A stretch of DNA of 7,487 nucleotides from Legionellales bacterium (GCA_020050955.1 JAGVJT010000199.1:1-7487); one strand, 5' to 3'. Positions 1-6,851 are shown, numbered from the stretch's first letter. Notes: generated by a model from the letters alone, not told the origin. Numbers and translations: made by a program.

Positions 1-237
1 TGCAGCCAAACTACTTATAAAGTAACGTTGCTCTATGGCTGTATGTCCATTCATGGAAATACGTGACTCAAGCATAATGACCGTTTTCAAATCACGCCAA
101 CTCTGCGCTCTGCATATGCTAGCGCAGATAACGACAAATAATACTTCGGTTAAGGGGTATAATTTTTTTCTATCAATCCTTGGGTCTTCGAGTGTGTCAA
201 AATGACATAAAAACCCAGGTTTATCTTCCTCTAACAT
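1..237 (-). pseudogene. ISAs1-family transposase remnant with internal deletion (runs off the window)
   Basis: Reading leftwards from an ATG at 237, the frame stays open for 79 codons to the window edge. An AAGGAG Shine-Dalgarno lies at 249-244, 6 nt upstream. Residues 1-49 resemble the ISAs1 transposase N-terminal domain (HFDTLEDPRIDRKKLYPL, then an EVLFVVICASIC hydrophobic run and SW). From about residue 50 the text jumps to a motif normally found in the last third of these roughly 370-residue proteins (LKTVIMLESR, NGH, then EQRYFISSL). About 200 or more residues, including most of the DDE catalytic core, are therefore missing, yet the reading frame is kept. The join lies near positions 88-93. 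The protein cannot be an active transposase. No terminal inverted repeat was recognised upstream of the start. The family call rests on remembered motifs; the 3' part of the gene lies outside the window. Confidence 0.75.
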
Positions 238-313
238 CGCCAACTCCTTGTAAAAATAAAGAGTTTAAAAAGTAATTGTCATTGATGCACTAATGCAGAC
301 CATGCCACTTTGC

Positions 314-460
314 AGGAGATTCCTCGCTACGCTCGGAAAGACGTCTCATTTTTAATGGGACAGCCGTGTTTTTACATTGCTAGAATTTATGTCACGTCGG
401 GCAGGATAGCGCGATAGATAATGTAAAAATACGCTCTTTTCGAGCGTAGCGAGAAATCCT
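314..460. repeat. Imperfect palindromic intergenic element (MITE-like or dispersed repeat)
   Basis: Two nested pairs of inverted arms occupy most of the non-coding stretch 238-486. The outer arms share the 13-bp exact inverted match CTCGCTACGCTCG (323-335) and CGAGCGTAGCGAG (441-453). Similarity extends outwards and inwards with a few mismatches, to about 314-340 and 436-460. The inner arms are an exact 10-bp match, TTTTTACATT (369-378) and AATGTAAAAA (420-429). The spacing between inner and outer arms is unequal (33 versus 11 nt), so this is not a simple hairpin. The CGAGCGTAGCGAG core resembles the dispersed intergenic palindromes carrying GAGCGTAGCGA found in many bacterial genomes; that resemblance is from memory. 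No gene was found here. It could be a MITE, a REP-like element, or two repeat copies in opposite orientation. Confidence 0.6.
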
Positions 461-474
461 TTGCTGAGGATTGT

Positions 475-495
475 GCAGCATAATGTTTATGCTGC
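475..495 (-). terminator. Hairpin overlapping the clpB stop codon (possible weak terminator)
   Basis: GCAGCATAA (475-483) and TTATGCTGC (487-495) form a perfect 9-bp stem with a 3-nt loop. On the clpB transcript the 5' arm contains the last sense codons and the TAA stop. No U-run follows, so classical intrinsic termination is doubtful. It may instead protect the mRNA 3' end or be incidental. A second small stem, AATCCT/AGGATT (455-460 with 467-472), lies just beyond. Confidence 0.3.
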
Positions 496-3069
496 GTTGC
501 TCTCAAATTGCAATACACCATTTCGAGATGACACGATAATCGTATCGCCCGAGCTAAATTGTCCTTGAAGCAGTGCTTGGGCAAGCGGATTTTCTAATTG
601 TTGTTGAATGATTCGTTTAAGAGGTCTTGCGCCATAAACAGGATCAAATCCCGCTTGAGCTAATTGGGAAAGCGCTTCTGGCAACAATTTTAGCGTCATA
701 TTTTGTTGAGTGAGGCGTTGTTTGAGCAACTCAATTTGAATCGTCGCAATGTTTGCAATTTGTTGTTCTGTGAGTGGGTGAAAGACAACACTGTCGTCAA
801 TTCGGTTGATGAATTCAGGGCGAAAATGTTGGCTTACTTGTTCCATGACGGTCGATTTTAAAGTTTGATAAGTTGCTGTTTGTGCCATGTCTTGAATGAG
901 TGATGAGCCAATATTTGAGGTCATGATAATGACCGTGTTACGAAAATCAACGGTACGTCCTTGGCCATCTGTGAGCCGACCATCATCTAAAACTTGCAAT
1001 AAAATATTAAAAACATCGGGATGTGCTTTCTCAATTTCGTCCAAGAGAATCACAGAATAGGGGCGACGACGAATTGCTTCAGTTAAGTAACCGCCTTCTT
1101 CATACCCAACATAACCAGGGGGCGCTCCGATTAATCGTGCAACCGAATGTTTTTCCATAAATTCTGACATGTCGATTCGTACCATCGAATCAATCGTATC
1201 AAATAAAAAAACCGCGAGTGCTTTGCAGACCTCTGTTTTACCAACACCTGTGGGGCCTAAAAATAAGAAAGAACCAATGGGGCGATTTGGATCAGACAAT
1301 CCGGCCCGTGAGCGTCGAATAGCATTGGAGATGGTTGTGATGGCTTCATTTTGACCAATCACGCGTTGGTGTAAAGTGTGTTCCATGTGAATGAGTTTTT
1401 CTTTTTCACCCTCGAGCATTTTTGATACAGGAATACCGGTCCATTTTGAAACAACCTCTGCGATTTCTTCTTCTGTGACATGGCTTCGTACGAGTTTTGT
1501 TTCTTGCCCTTCGATGAGTGATGCTTCTGATAATTGTTTTTCAAGTGCCGGAATTTTGCCGTATTGAAGTTCTGACATATGGCCTAAATCACCAGCACGT
1601 CGTGCAGCATCTAATTCGAGTTTGGCTTTTTCTAATGCTTCTTTAATGTGTGTTGTTCCTTGAAGCATTGCTTTTTCGCTTTTCCAGATCTCGTTTAAAT
1701 CGGCATGTGTTTTTTCAAGCTCGTCAATGCTGTGTTGTAAGTCAGATAACCGTTTTTTGGAAGCCTCGTCGTGTTCTTTTTTTAGGGCTTCGCGCTCTAT
1801 TTTGAGCTGAATAAGCTTTCGGTCTAATTTATCGAGGCTTTCGGGCTTAGAATCGATTTCCATGCGAATTTGACTACCTGCTTCGTCAATTAAGTCAATG
1901 GCTTTGTCAGGGAGTTGGCGGTCGGTAATGTAACGATGAGATAATGTGGCTGCTGCGACAATTGCAGGGTCGGTAATATCAACACCGTGATGGACTTCGT
2001 AACGTTCTTTTAAACCACGTAAAATAGCAATGGTGTCTTCAACCGAAGGCTCATCGACCAATACTTTTTGAAAGCGTCGCTCAAGAGCGGCATCTTTTTC
2101 AATGTATTGACGGTATTCATCTAATGTTGTTGCACCAATGCAATGTAACTCACCACGCGCAAGGGATGGTTTAAGCATGTTACCTGCATCCATGGCACCA
2201 TCAGCTTTACCAGCACCCACCATGGTATGCAACTCATCGATGAATAAAATAATTTGTCCTTCTTGTTTTGCTAAATCGTTGAGCACACCTTTTAAGCGTT
2301 CTTCAAATTCACCACGAAATTTAGCGCCTGCGATAAGTGCGCCCATGTCGAGTGATAAAACGCGCTTGTTTTTTAAGCCTTCGGGTACTTCGCCATTGAT
2401 AATGCGTTGCGCTAAACCTTCAACAATGGCTGTTTTCCCAACACCTGGCTCACCAATAAGAACGGGATTATTTTTAGTGCGGCGTTGTAACACTTGAATG
2501 GTGCGACGAATTTCATCATCACGTCCAATGACGGGATCTAGCTTGCCTTGTTCGGCTCGTTCGGTGAGATCAATGGTATATTTTTCAAGAGCTTGGCGTT
2601 GCTCTTCTGCATTAGGATCAGTAACTGCTTCGCCGCCACGAATATCATCAATGGCTTTAGTAATCGAGGGTAAGGTTGCACCTGCTTGTGTGAGCAGTTT
2701 GGCTAAGCTTGCATTTTCTGTCATCACGGCTAAAAGAAACAGCTCGCTTGAAATATAATTATCTTGGCGTTGTTGTGCTAATTTGTCGGTTAAATTTAAA
2801 AGTCGTTGGAGATTGTTTGATAAATGAATATCGCCACCCATGCCGGAAACGGTTGGGATCTTGTGCAGAGCTTGATCAATGAGGGTGCGAAGTTGTGACA
2901 AATTAACAGACGCTTTGGTTAAAAGAGCACGGCAGCTTCCGCCTGGTTGATCAAGCAAGGCCTTCATGACATGTTCAGGTTCAATAAAAGCGTGATCTCG
3001 ACCAAGTGCAAGTGATTGCGCATCAGCCAAGGCCGTTTGAAATTTTGATGTTAGTTTGTCCATGCGCAT
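487..3069 (-). CDS. clpB: ATP-dependent disaggregase ClpB (Hsp100)
   Basis: ClpB is a cytoplasmic hexameric AAA+ chaperone that threads aggregated proteins through its pore together with DnaK/DnaJ/GrpE. The product has 860 residues (E. coli 857) and starts [11 protein letters not shown], matching the family start. Domains in order: N-domain ~1-145; NBD1 with Walker A GEPGVGKT (206-213), Walker B IILFIDE (273-279) and arginine fingers R331/R332; coiled-coil M-domain ~408-525; NBD2 with Walker A GPTGVGKT (605-612), pore loop GYVG (652-655), Walker B VILLDE (673-678), R756 finger and sensor-2 GARPLKR (813-819, R815). All catalytic residues are present. The first pore loop has F251 where E. coli has tyrosine, which is conservative. 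E. coli makes a short form from an internal GTG near codon 149; here that valine is GTT, so the short form is not expected from that site. The gene lies 58 bp downstream of suhB with its own sigma-32-like promoter. Confidence 0.98.
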   Translation of the reverse strand: MRMDKLTSKFQTALADAQSLALGRDHAFIEPEHVMKALLDQPGGSCRALLTKASVNLSQLRTLIDQALHKIPTVSGMGGDIHLSNNLQRLLNLTDKLAQQRQDNYISSELFLLAVMTENASLAKLLTQAGATLPSITKAIDDIRGGEAVTDPNAEEQRQALEKYTIDLTERAEQGKLDPVIGRDDEIRRTIQVLQRRTKNNPVLIGEPGVGKTAIVEGLAQRIINGEVPEGLKNKRVLSLDMGALIAGAKFRGEFEERLKGVLNDLAKQEGQIILFIDELHTMVGAGKADGAMDAGNMLKPSLARGELHCIGATTLDEYRQYIEKDAALERRFQKVLVDEPSVEDTIAILRGLKERYEVHHGVDITDPAIVAAATLSHRYITDRQLPDKAIDLIDEAGSQIRMEIDSKPESLDKLDRKLIQLKIEREALKKEHDEASKKRLSDLQHSIDELEKTHADLNEIWKSEKAMLQGTTHIKEALEKAKLELDAARRAGDLGHMSELQYGKIPALEKQLSEASLIEGQETKLVRSHVTEEEIAEVVSKWTGIPVSKMLEGEKEKLIHMEHTLHQRVIGQNEAITTISNAIRRSRAGLSDPNRPIGSFLFLGPTGVGKTEVCKALAVFLFDTIDSMVRIDMSEFMEKHSVARLIGAPPGYVGYEEGGYLTEAIRRRPYSVILLDEIEKAHPDVFNILLQVLDDGRLTDGQGRTVDFRNTVIIMTSNIGSSLIQDMAQTATYQTLKSTVMEQVSQHFRPEFINRIDDSVVFHPLTEQQIANIATIQIELLKQRLTQQNMTLKLLPEALSQLAQAGFDPVYGARPLKRIIQQQLENPLAQALLQGQFSSGDTIIVSSRNGVLQFESNAA

Positions 3070-3076
3070 GTTAGAA

Positions 3077-3111
3077 CCCCATGTTAATGTTTCGATAACC
3101 TTAACATGGGG
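3077..3111 (-). promoter_or_regulatory. 11-bp inverted repeat sequestering the presumed clpB ribosome binding site
   Basis: On the minus strand CCCCATGTTAA (3111-3101), a 13-nt loop and TTAACATGGGG (3087-3077) make a perfect 11-bp stem. The only Shine-Dalgarno-like stretch before clpB is the TGGGG at 3081-3077, 7 nt from the ATG at 3069, and it lies within the 3' arm. RNA containing both arms should hide the SD. No U-run follows, so a suhB terminator is less likely. The 5' arm coincides with the -10 element of the heat-shock promoter, so transcripts from that promoter should begin inside the loop and lack this arm. The structure is seen in the sequence; the regulatory role is inferred. Confidence 0.6.
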
Positions 3112-3132
3112 GCATGCATGAATGAACTCAAG
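3104..3132 (-). promoter_or_regulatory. Sigma-32 (RpoH) heat-shock promoter of clpB
   Basis: On the minus strand, CTTGAG (3132-3127, preceded by CC to give CCCTTGAG) is followed after 15 nt by CCCCATGT (3111-3104). The sigma-32 consensus is CCCTTGAA, a spacer of roughly 13-17 nt, then CCCCATnT. The match is 7 of 8 at -35 and complete at -10. The suhB stop codon TGA (3130-3128) lies inside the -35 element. Transcription should start near 3098, giving a clpB leader of about 30 nt. clpB is a classical sigma-32 target, so context and sequence agree. Confidence 0.85.
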
Positions 3133-3907
3133 GGTTTACATTGAGTGTTTGTAAAATTGGTTTGAACAGTTTAGGTGTACTTGCAATGATGTTGCCGTGT
3201 TGAAGAAAATTCCCTTGCTCTTCGTAGTCACTGATAAAACCACCTGCTTCTTGAATAAGTAGGCTGCCTGCTGCAATGTCCCATGGTTTTAAATGGGCAC
3301 CTAAAAAGCCATCTAAACGGCCACTTGCTACATAAGCAAGTTCAAGCGCAACTGAGCCTGTGCGGCGAACACTCATGCATTGATCAAACAAAGATTGAAA
3401 TGTACTTAATGAATAATTTTTGTGATGTTGTGAGCGTTTTAAGCCAACACCAAGCACGCTTGCATCCAATTGAGTTTGTTTTGATACACGTAAACGACGA
3501 TCATTAAGACGAGCGCCACGTCCTCGGCTTGCTGAAAAGCACTCATGACGAATAGGGTCATAAACCACTGCGTGCTCAATACGCCCTTTGATTTGAATGG
3601 CGATAGAGACGGCATAAAATGGAAAGCCGTGTAAATAATTATTGGTTCCATCTAAAGGATCAATAATCCATACACATTCGGCATCATCACGAATGCTGCC
3701 ACTTTCTTCTGCCATAATGCCGTGATCAGGATGGGCTTTATGAATCACTTGAAGAATCGCTTGCTCCGCTTTTACATCCACTTCAGAAAAATAGTCGTGA
3801 TGTCCTTTTTCCATCACGGAAAGACGATCGACTTGATCGGCATGACGAATAATAATATCGCCGGCTTGACGTGCGGCTTGAATCGCAATATTCAGAAGAG
3901 GTTGCAT
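3128..3907 (-). CDS. suhB: Inositol-1-monophosphatase family protein SuhB
   Basis: This is a Mg2+-dependent phosphatase of the inositol monophosphatase superfamily, 259 residues (E. coli 267). In E. coli, SuhB also joins the Nus complex that supports rRNA antitermination. Metal and active-site motifs are intact: MAEESG with E67/E68, DPLDGTNN (83-90) and PWDIAAG with D210. The family also shows VVYDP (114-118), [12 protein letters not shown] (181-192) and RLDGF (197-201). The ATG at 3907 gives [16 protein letters not shown], aligning with the E. coli start. A longer open frame to 4123 exists, but its extra 72 residues resemble nothing in the family and run across the divergent promoter region into trmJ. 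The gene diverges from trmJ and is followed by clpB on the same strand. A GCATGCAT word overlaps the start codon and offers a second, out-of-frame ATG at 3911. The Shine-Dalgarno is weak. Confidence 0.95.
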   Translation of the reverse strand: MQPLLNIAIQAARQAGDIIIRHADQVDRLSVMEKGHHDYFSEVDVKAEQAILQVIHKAHPDHGIMAEESGSIRDDAECVWIIDPLDGTNNYLHGFPFYAVSIAIQIKGRIEHAVVYDPIRHECFSASRGRGARLNDRRLRVSKQTQLDASVLGVGLKRSQHHKNYSLSTFQSLFDQCMSVRRTGSVALELAYVASGRLDGFLGAHLKPWDIAAGSLLIQEAGGFISDYEEQGNFLQHGNIIASTPKLFKPILQTLNVNP

Positions 3908-3943
3908 GCATTTGACTCGTTGGTTGAGAAAGCGGAGGATTCT

Positions 3944-3971
3944 AACATATTTTGTAGTATAATTGTGGCAA
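3944..3971 (-). promoter_or_regulatory. Candidate sigma-70 promoter for suhB
   Basis: On the minus strand, TTGCCA (3971-3966; 5 of 6 to TTGACA) is followed after 16 nt by TATGTT (3949-3944; 4 of 6 to TATAAT). The predicted start is about 30 nt upstream of the suhB ATG at 3907. It overlaps the trmJ -10 candidate on the opposite strand. The assignment is by motif only. Confidence 0.4.
3958..3963 (+). promoter_or_regulatory. Candidate -10 element for the trmJ operon
   Basis: A perfect TATAAT lies 46 nt upstream of the trmJ ATG, in the 101-bp divergent region. No good -35 is found 16-18 nt upstream (AGGATT/GAGGAT). The element therefore may need an activator, or may be fortuitous in AT-rich DNA. 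It sits between the -35 and -10 of the candidate suhB promoter, so the two polymerases would exclude each other. Confidence 0.4.
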
Positions 3972-4008
3972 AATTTGAGGCATGCATAAATAAGTGAAGT
4001 AAGGTGAT

Positions 4009-4740
4009 ATGAAATTTGATTCGATACGTATAGTACTTGTAGAAACATCCCACCCTGGCAACATTGGCTCTTCGGCACGTGCCATGAAAACCATGGGCTT
4101 ATCTCGGTTATATCTGGTGTCACCAGAAATATTTCCGGACAAACGCGCTAATGAAATGGCAGCAGGGGCGGATGATGTGCTTGAGCAGGCTGTGGTGGTC
4201 GGGTCACTTGTTGAAGCCTTGCAAGGGTGTCAGTTGATTTTTGCAACGAGCGCGCGTGCACGCGACATTTCGCTTCCTGGTTTAACACCTGCAGAGAGTG
4301 CGACACGAATTGCAGCAGAATCTGACACAGAAATTGCCATTGTGTTTGGCCGAGAGCGCTCAGGTTTAACCAACCAAGAATTGCTGCATTGTCATTACCA
4401 TGTTCATGTGCCAACAGATGAAACATTTAGCTCGCTAAATTTATCGCAAGCAGTTCAAATCATGGCGTACGAAGTTCGTATGCGAGGACTCTTGCCGTCT
4501 GCACACGCATCCAATCGACAAGATTCTTTCGCGACCTCAGATGAAGTAGCGCGTTTTTATGAACACTTAGAATCGGTATTAATTGACATCGACTTTCTTA
4601 AATTATCCAATCCTAAACGCTTGCAACAACGCTTGCGGCGTCTTTTTAATCGTGCTCAATTGGAAACAATGGAAGTGAATATTTTGCGTGGCATTCTGAC
4701 GCATATTCAACTTGCTATTCAGAATAAGAAGACATTATAG
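4009..4740 (+). CDS. trmJ: tRNA (cytidine/uridine-32-2'-O)-methyltransferase TrmJ
   Basis: TrmJ is a SPOUT-class dimeric enzyme that uses S-adenosylmethionine to methylate the 2'-OH of nucleotide 32 in tRNA anticodon loops. The product has 243 residues (E. coli 246). The three SPOUT motifs are clear: GNIGSSARAMKTMG (17-30, with N18 and R24), VFGRERSGLTNQEL (112-125), and SSLNLSQAVQIMAYEVRM (141-158), which forms the knotted SAM pocket. The C-terminal extension typical of TrmJ is present, with RFYEHLE (182-188), RLRRLFNRA (208-216) and NILRGIL (224-230). The ATG is preceded by AAGGTGAT. It is the first gene of a rightward operon, with iscS starting 8 nt after its stop. Linkage of suhB, trmJ and isc genes is common in gammaproteobacteria. 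Confidence 0.96.
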   Translation: MKFDSIRIVLVETSHPGNIGSSARAMKTMGLSRLYLVSPEIFPDKRANEMAAGADDVLEQAVVVGSLVEALQGCQLIFATSARARDISLPGLTPAESATRIAAESDTEIAIVFGRERSGLTNQELLHCHYHVHVPTDETFSSLNLSQAVQIMAYEVRMRGLLPSAHASNRQDSFATSDEVARFYEHLESVLIDIDFLKLSNPKRLQQRLRRLFNRAQLETMEVNILRGILTHIQLAIQNKKTL

Positions 4741-4748
4741 GAAAACTG

Positions 4749-5924
4749 ATGCAACCACGACCAATTTACATGGACTATATGGCAACGACGCCAATTGACC
4801 CTTTTGTATTGGAAAAAATGATAGGTTATATGGGGCCTTCGGGGCATTTCGGTAATCCTTCTTCGATTACTCATCCGTATGGACGCGTAGCGGCTGTTGC
4901 GGTTGAGCATGCACGTCAAGATGTCGCACAGCTCATTGGTGCTACGCCTGAAGACATCGTCTTTACGTCTGGTGCAACAGAGGCTAATAATTTAGCAATT
5001 TTAGGTGCATCATTGTTTTATGAGCGTAAAGGGCGTCACATTATTACACTGAGTACAGAACATAAATCGGTTTTAGATAGCTTTCATCATCTCGAGCAGC
5101 AAGGGTTTGAGGTGACTTATCTTAAACCACAGCCTGATGGTTTATTGGATTTAGAAACGTTATCACATGCTTTGCGTCAAGATACGGTGTTAGTTTCCAT
5201 CATGCATGTGAACAATGAAATTGGCGTGATTCAAGACATTGAAGCAATCGGTCGGATGTTGTGTCATAAAGGCGTTATCTTTCATGTGGATGGTGCACAG
5301 AGTGCAGGGAAAATTGCCATCGATTTAGCCTCATTACCGGTGCATCTCATGTCATTTTCGGCGCATAAAATTTATGGCCCTAAAGGCGTTGGTGCACTTT
5401 TTGTGCGTCATAAACCGCGTATTCGATTAAAAGCCCAGAGTTTTGGTGGAGCGCATGAGAATGGGATGCGTTCAGGAACATTGCCAACTCATCAAATTGT
5501 TGGCATGGGAGAAGCATTTAAGCGAGCATCGTTTCTTTATTGTGAAGAGCAAGCACGCATCCTTCAATTACGAGAGCAATTATGGGCTGGTATTAACCAT
5601 TTACCTGGTATTGCTTTAAATGGCAGTTTAACTAAACGTGTATCCGGCAATTTAAATATTCGTTTTGAAGGGCTAGATAATCAAGCATTGTTGATAGCGC
5701 TACATGAGCTTGCGTTGTCTACTACGTCGGCTTGTGCGGCGTCAAAAATGAAACCCTCTTATGTTTTAAAAGCATTGGGTTTAAATGATGCGTCTGCACA
5801 AAGCTCAATTCGATTGTCACTTGGACGTTTTACATCTAAAGACGAAATAAAACGAACCATTGATATTTTTTGTGAACAAATTCCATTATTACAATCTGCG
5901 TGCAAAGCACACAAAGGAGAATGA
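4749..5924 (+). CDS. iscS: Cysteine desulfurase, IscS/NifS group I
   Basis: This PLP enzyme converts L-cysteine to alanine and carries the sulfur as a persulfide for Fe-S cluster assembly and tRNA thiolation. The product has 391 residues (E. coli IscS 404). Visible sites are the N-terminal YMDYMATTPID, the phosphate-binding SGATEANN (74-81), H105, D181 and Q184 over the cofactor, the PLP lysine K207 in FSAHKIYGPKG, and C329 in the mobile loop TTSACAAS. RSGTLPTHQIVGMGEA (241-256) is strongly IscS-like. The C-terminus ends soon after the last helix and lacks the tail that in E. coli IscS (ending in EWAHH) contacts IscU. No iscR, iscU, hscBA or fdx is present in this window. The start has a weak SD (TAGGA overlapping the trmJ stop). 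It is in an operon with trmJ and the A-type carrier. It could be a dedicated IscS paralogue rather than the housekeeping enzyme. Confidence 0.93.
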   Translation: MQPRPIYMDYMATTPIDPFVLEKMIGYMGPSGHFGNPSSITHPYGRVAAVAVEHARQDVAQLIGATPEDIVFTSGATEANNLAILGASLFYERKGRHIITLSTEHKSVLDSFHHLEQQGFEVTYLKPQPDGLLDLETLSHALRQDTVLVSIMHVNNEIGVIQDIEAIGRMLCHKGVIFHVDGAQSAGKIAIDLASLPVHLMSFSAHKIYGPKGVGALFVRHKPRIRLKAQSFGGAHENGMRSGTLPTHQIVGMGEAFKRASFLYCEEQARILQLREQLWAGINHLPGIALNGSLTKRVSGNLNIRFEGLDNQALLIALHELALSTTSACAASKMKPSYVLKALGLNDASAQSSIRLSLGRFTSKDEIKRTIDIFCEQIPLLQSACKAHKGE

Positions 5925-5925
5925 T

Positions 5926-6291
5926 ATGAGTGAAGTTGCTTATCATGCTGTTTCAGAAGAGCCTCTTGTTTCATTAACAGATGCAGCAAAACGTCATATT
6001 TTTACTTACTTAGAAAAACATGCAACAAGTAAAGGTGTTCGTTTATCAGTGAAAAAAACGGGATGTTCAGGGCTTTCTTATGTTGTAGATTATGTTGATG
6101 AGGCTGCATCAAGTGATGCCTCAATGATGTTAACACCCCTATACTTTATTTGTGTTGACAAAAAAAGCCTTCCTTATCTTAAAGGTGTTCGTGTTGATTA
6201 TGTAAAGCAGGGATTGAACTATAAATTTGTATTTGAGAACCCTAATCAAACGGGACAATGTGGTTGTGGTGAAAGCTTTACTGTCAATTAG
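5926..6291 (+). CDS. A-type Fe-S cluster carrier (IscA/SufA/HesB family)
   Basis: This small protein holds Fe-S clusters or iron and passes them to apoproteins. The product has 121 residues (E. coli SufA 122, IscA 107). The three conserved cysteines are present: C47 in KKTGCSGLSY, and C112 and C114 in QCGCGESF near the C-terminus. FVFENPN (101-107) and LPYLKGVRVDYVKQGL (82-97) are also family-typical. An N-terminal extension of about 15 residues precedes the usual start (VSLTDAAK). The ATG at 5926 lies 1 nt after the iscS stop and 5 nt after a strong AAGGAGA. An upstream in-frame TTG at 5860 would add 22 unrelated residues within iscS and is rejected. Sequence alone does not settle whether it is IscA, SufA or ErpA, so no symbol is given. 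It is co-transcribed with iscS, and no clear terminator follows. Confidence 0.93.
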   Translation: MSEVAYHAVSEEPLVSLTDAAKRHIFTYLEKHATSKGVRLSVKKTGCSGLSYVVDYVDEAASSDASMMLTPLYFICVDKKSLPYLKGVRVDYVKQGLNYKFVFENPNQTGQCGCGESFTVN

Positions 6292-6373
6292 ATATCAAGT
6301 GAACAACTAGAGTTAAAATGGAACTCATTATTCCTTAAGCTTGCGTTAATAAATGAATATCATTAAATCAATA

Positions 6374-6402
6374 TTTACACTCTTTGAGGTATTTGGTATT
6401 AT
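6374..6402 (+). promoter_or_regulatory. Extended -10 sigma-70 promoter of fis
   Basis: TTTACA (6374-6379) and TATTAT (6397-6402) are separated by 17 nt, with TG at 6394-6395 giving an extended -10 (TGGTATTAT). The predicted start is near 6409, leaving a leader of about 125 nt before fis. This is the best sigma-70 match in the window. Confidence 0.6.
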
Positions 6403-6440
6403 ATGACCCATGGTGTTCGAGTTAATGAACAAAATACCTC
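6386..6440. repeat. Inverted repeat spanning the fis promoter -10 region
   Basis: GAGGTATTT (6386-6394) and AAATACCTC (6432-6440) are perfect 9-bp inverted arms, 37 nt apart. Nested against the right arm is a second inverted pair, TGTTC (6414-6418) and GAACA (6427-6431). The left arm lies in the spacer of the fis promoter, and the right arm is about 25-30 nt inside the leader. This could be a bipartite operator for a DNA-looping or dimeric regulator; alternatively only the inner stem would form in the mRNA. Confidence 0.5.
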
Positions 6441-6533
6441 TTTATAAGTGTTTGGCATGACGTTGAGTTCTTATAGGGAAGTATCTTTGCTTCATGATTG
6501 AACGTTTATGATGTTTTTTATTTGGAGAAACAA

Positions 6534-6815
6534 ATGAGTGTGGTTTTACAAGATGTTCAGGTGCCTCAGGAAGCATTGACACAGCACGTGATTAATGCCG
6601 TTAAAGGTTATTTATCTTCTGTAAACAGTAAAGACAAAAATTTAAACCTCTATCAACTTATTGTTGAAGAAGTTGAAGCGCCATTATTCCGTACTGTCAT
6701 GGAACTAACGCGTTACAATCAATCAAAAGCTGCTCGAGTATTGGGTGTTAGCCGTGGAACGTTACGCACAAAACTTAAGCGTTATTTTGATGACGAATTT
6801 ATCGGAACACGATAA
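6534..6815 (+). CDS. fis: DNA-binding protein Fis (nucleoid-associated)
   Basis: Fis is a dimeric nucleoid protein that bends DNA and controls rRNA promoters, growth-phase genes and, in several intracellular gammaproteobacteria, virulence regulons. The product has 93 residues (E. coli 98). The core LYQLIVEEVEAPLFRTVME (39-57) matches the E. coli helix A/B region. The C-terminal helix-turn-helix is NQSKAARVLGVSRGTLRTKL (62-81). The N-terminal beta-hairpin arm is shorter and diverged. The ATG at 6534 follows a GGAGA at 6524-6528; an in-frame TTG at 6498 adds 12 residues not seen in the family and is rejected. The gene stands alone, with its own promoter and a strong terminator. In E. coli it follows dusB and in some other gammaproteobacteria it precedes purH; neither is adjacent here. 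Such genomes may carry several fis paralogues, which cannot be judged from this window. Confidence 0.95.
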   Translation: MSVVLQDVQVPQEALTQHVINAVKGYLSSVNSKDKNLNLYQLIVEEVEAPLFRTVMELTRYNQSKAARVLGVSRGTLRTKLKRYFDDEFIGTR

Positions 6816-6851
6816 TCAAAAAAGATGCACTGCATAAATAAGCAAGTCATT

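Noticed and set aside
387..584. 65-codon minus-strand open frame at the end of clpB
   Set aside because: It starts inside clpB in another frame and continues into the palindromic repeat; it has no family resemblance and no ribosome binding site.
2138..2758. Plus-strand open frames opposite clpB
   Set aside because: They are antisense shadows of the strongly conserved clpB frame, with no ribosome binding sites and low-complexity Ser/Arg/Pro-rich translations.
3908..4123. Longer SuhB start giving 331 residues
   Set aside because: The extra 72 residues match nothing in the family, cross the divergent promoter region and overlap trmJ. The ATG at 3907 aligns with the known SuhB start.
5860..5925. 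TTG start for the A-type carrier
   Set aside because: It would lie wholly within the iscS end; the ATG at 5926 has a strong AAGGAGA and the family-typical length.
6304..6324. GAGTT/AACTC hairpin after the A-type carrier gene as a terminator
   Set aside because: The stem is only 5 bp and no T-run follows.
6498..6533. TTG start for Fis adding 12 residues
   Set aside because: No SD precedes it, whereas the ATG at 6534 has GGAGA at the right distance and gives the usual Fis size.
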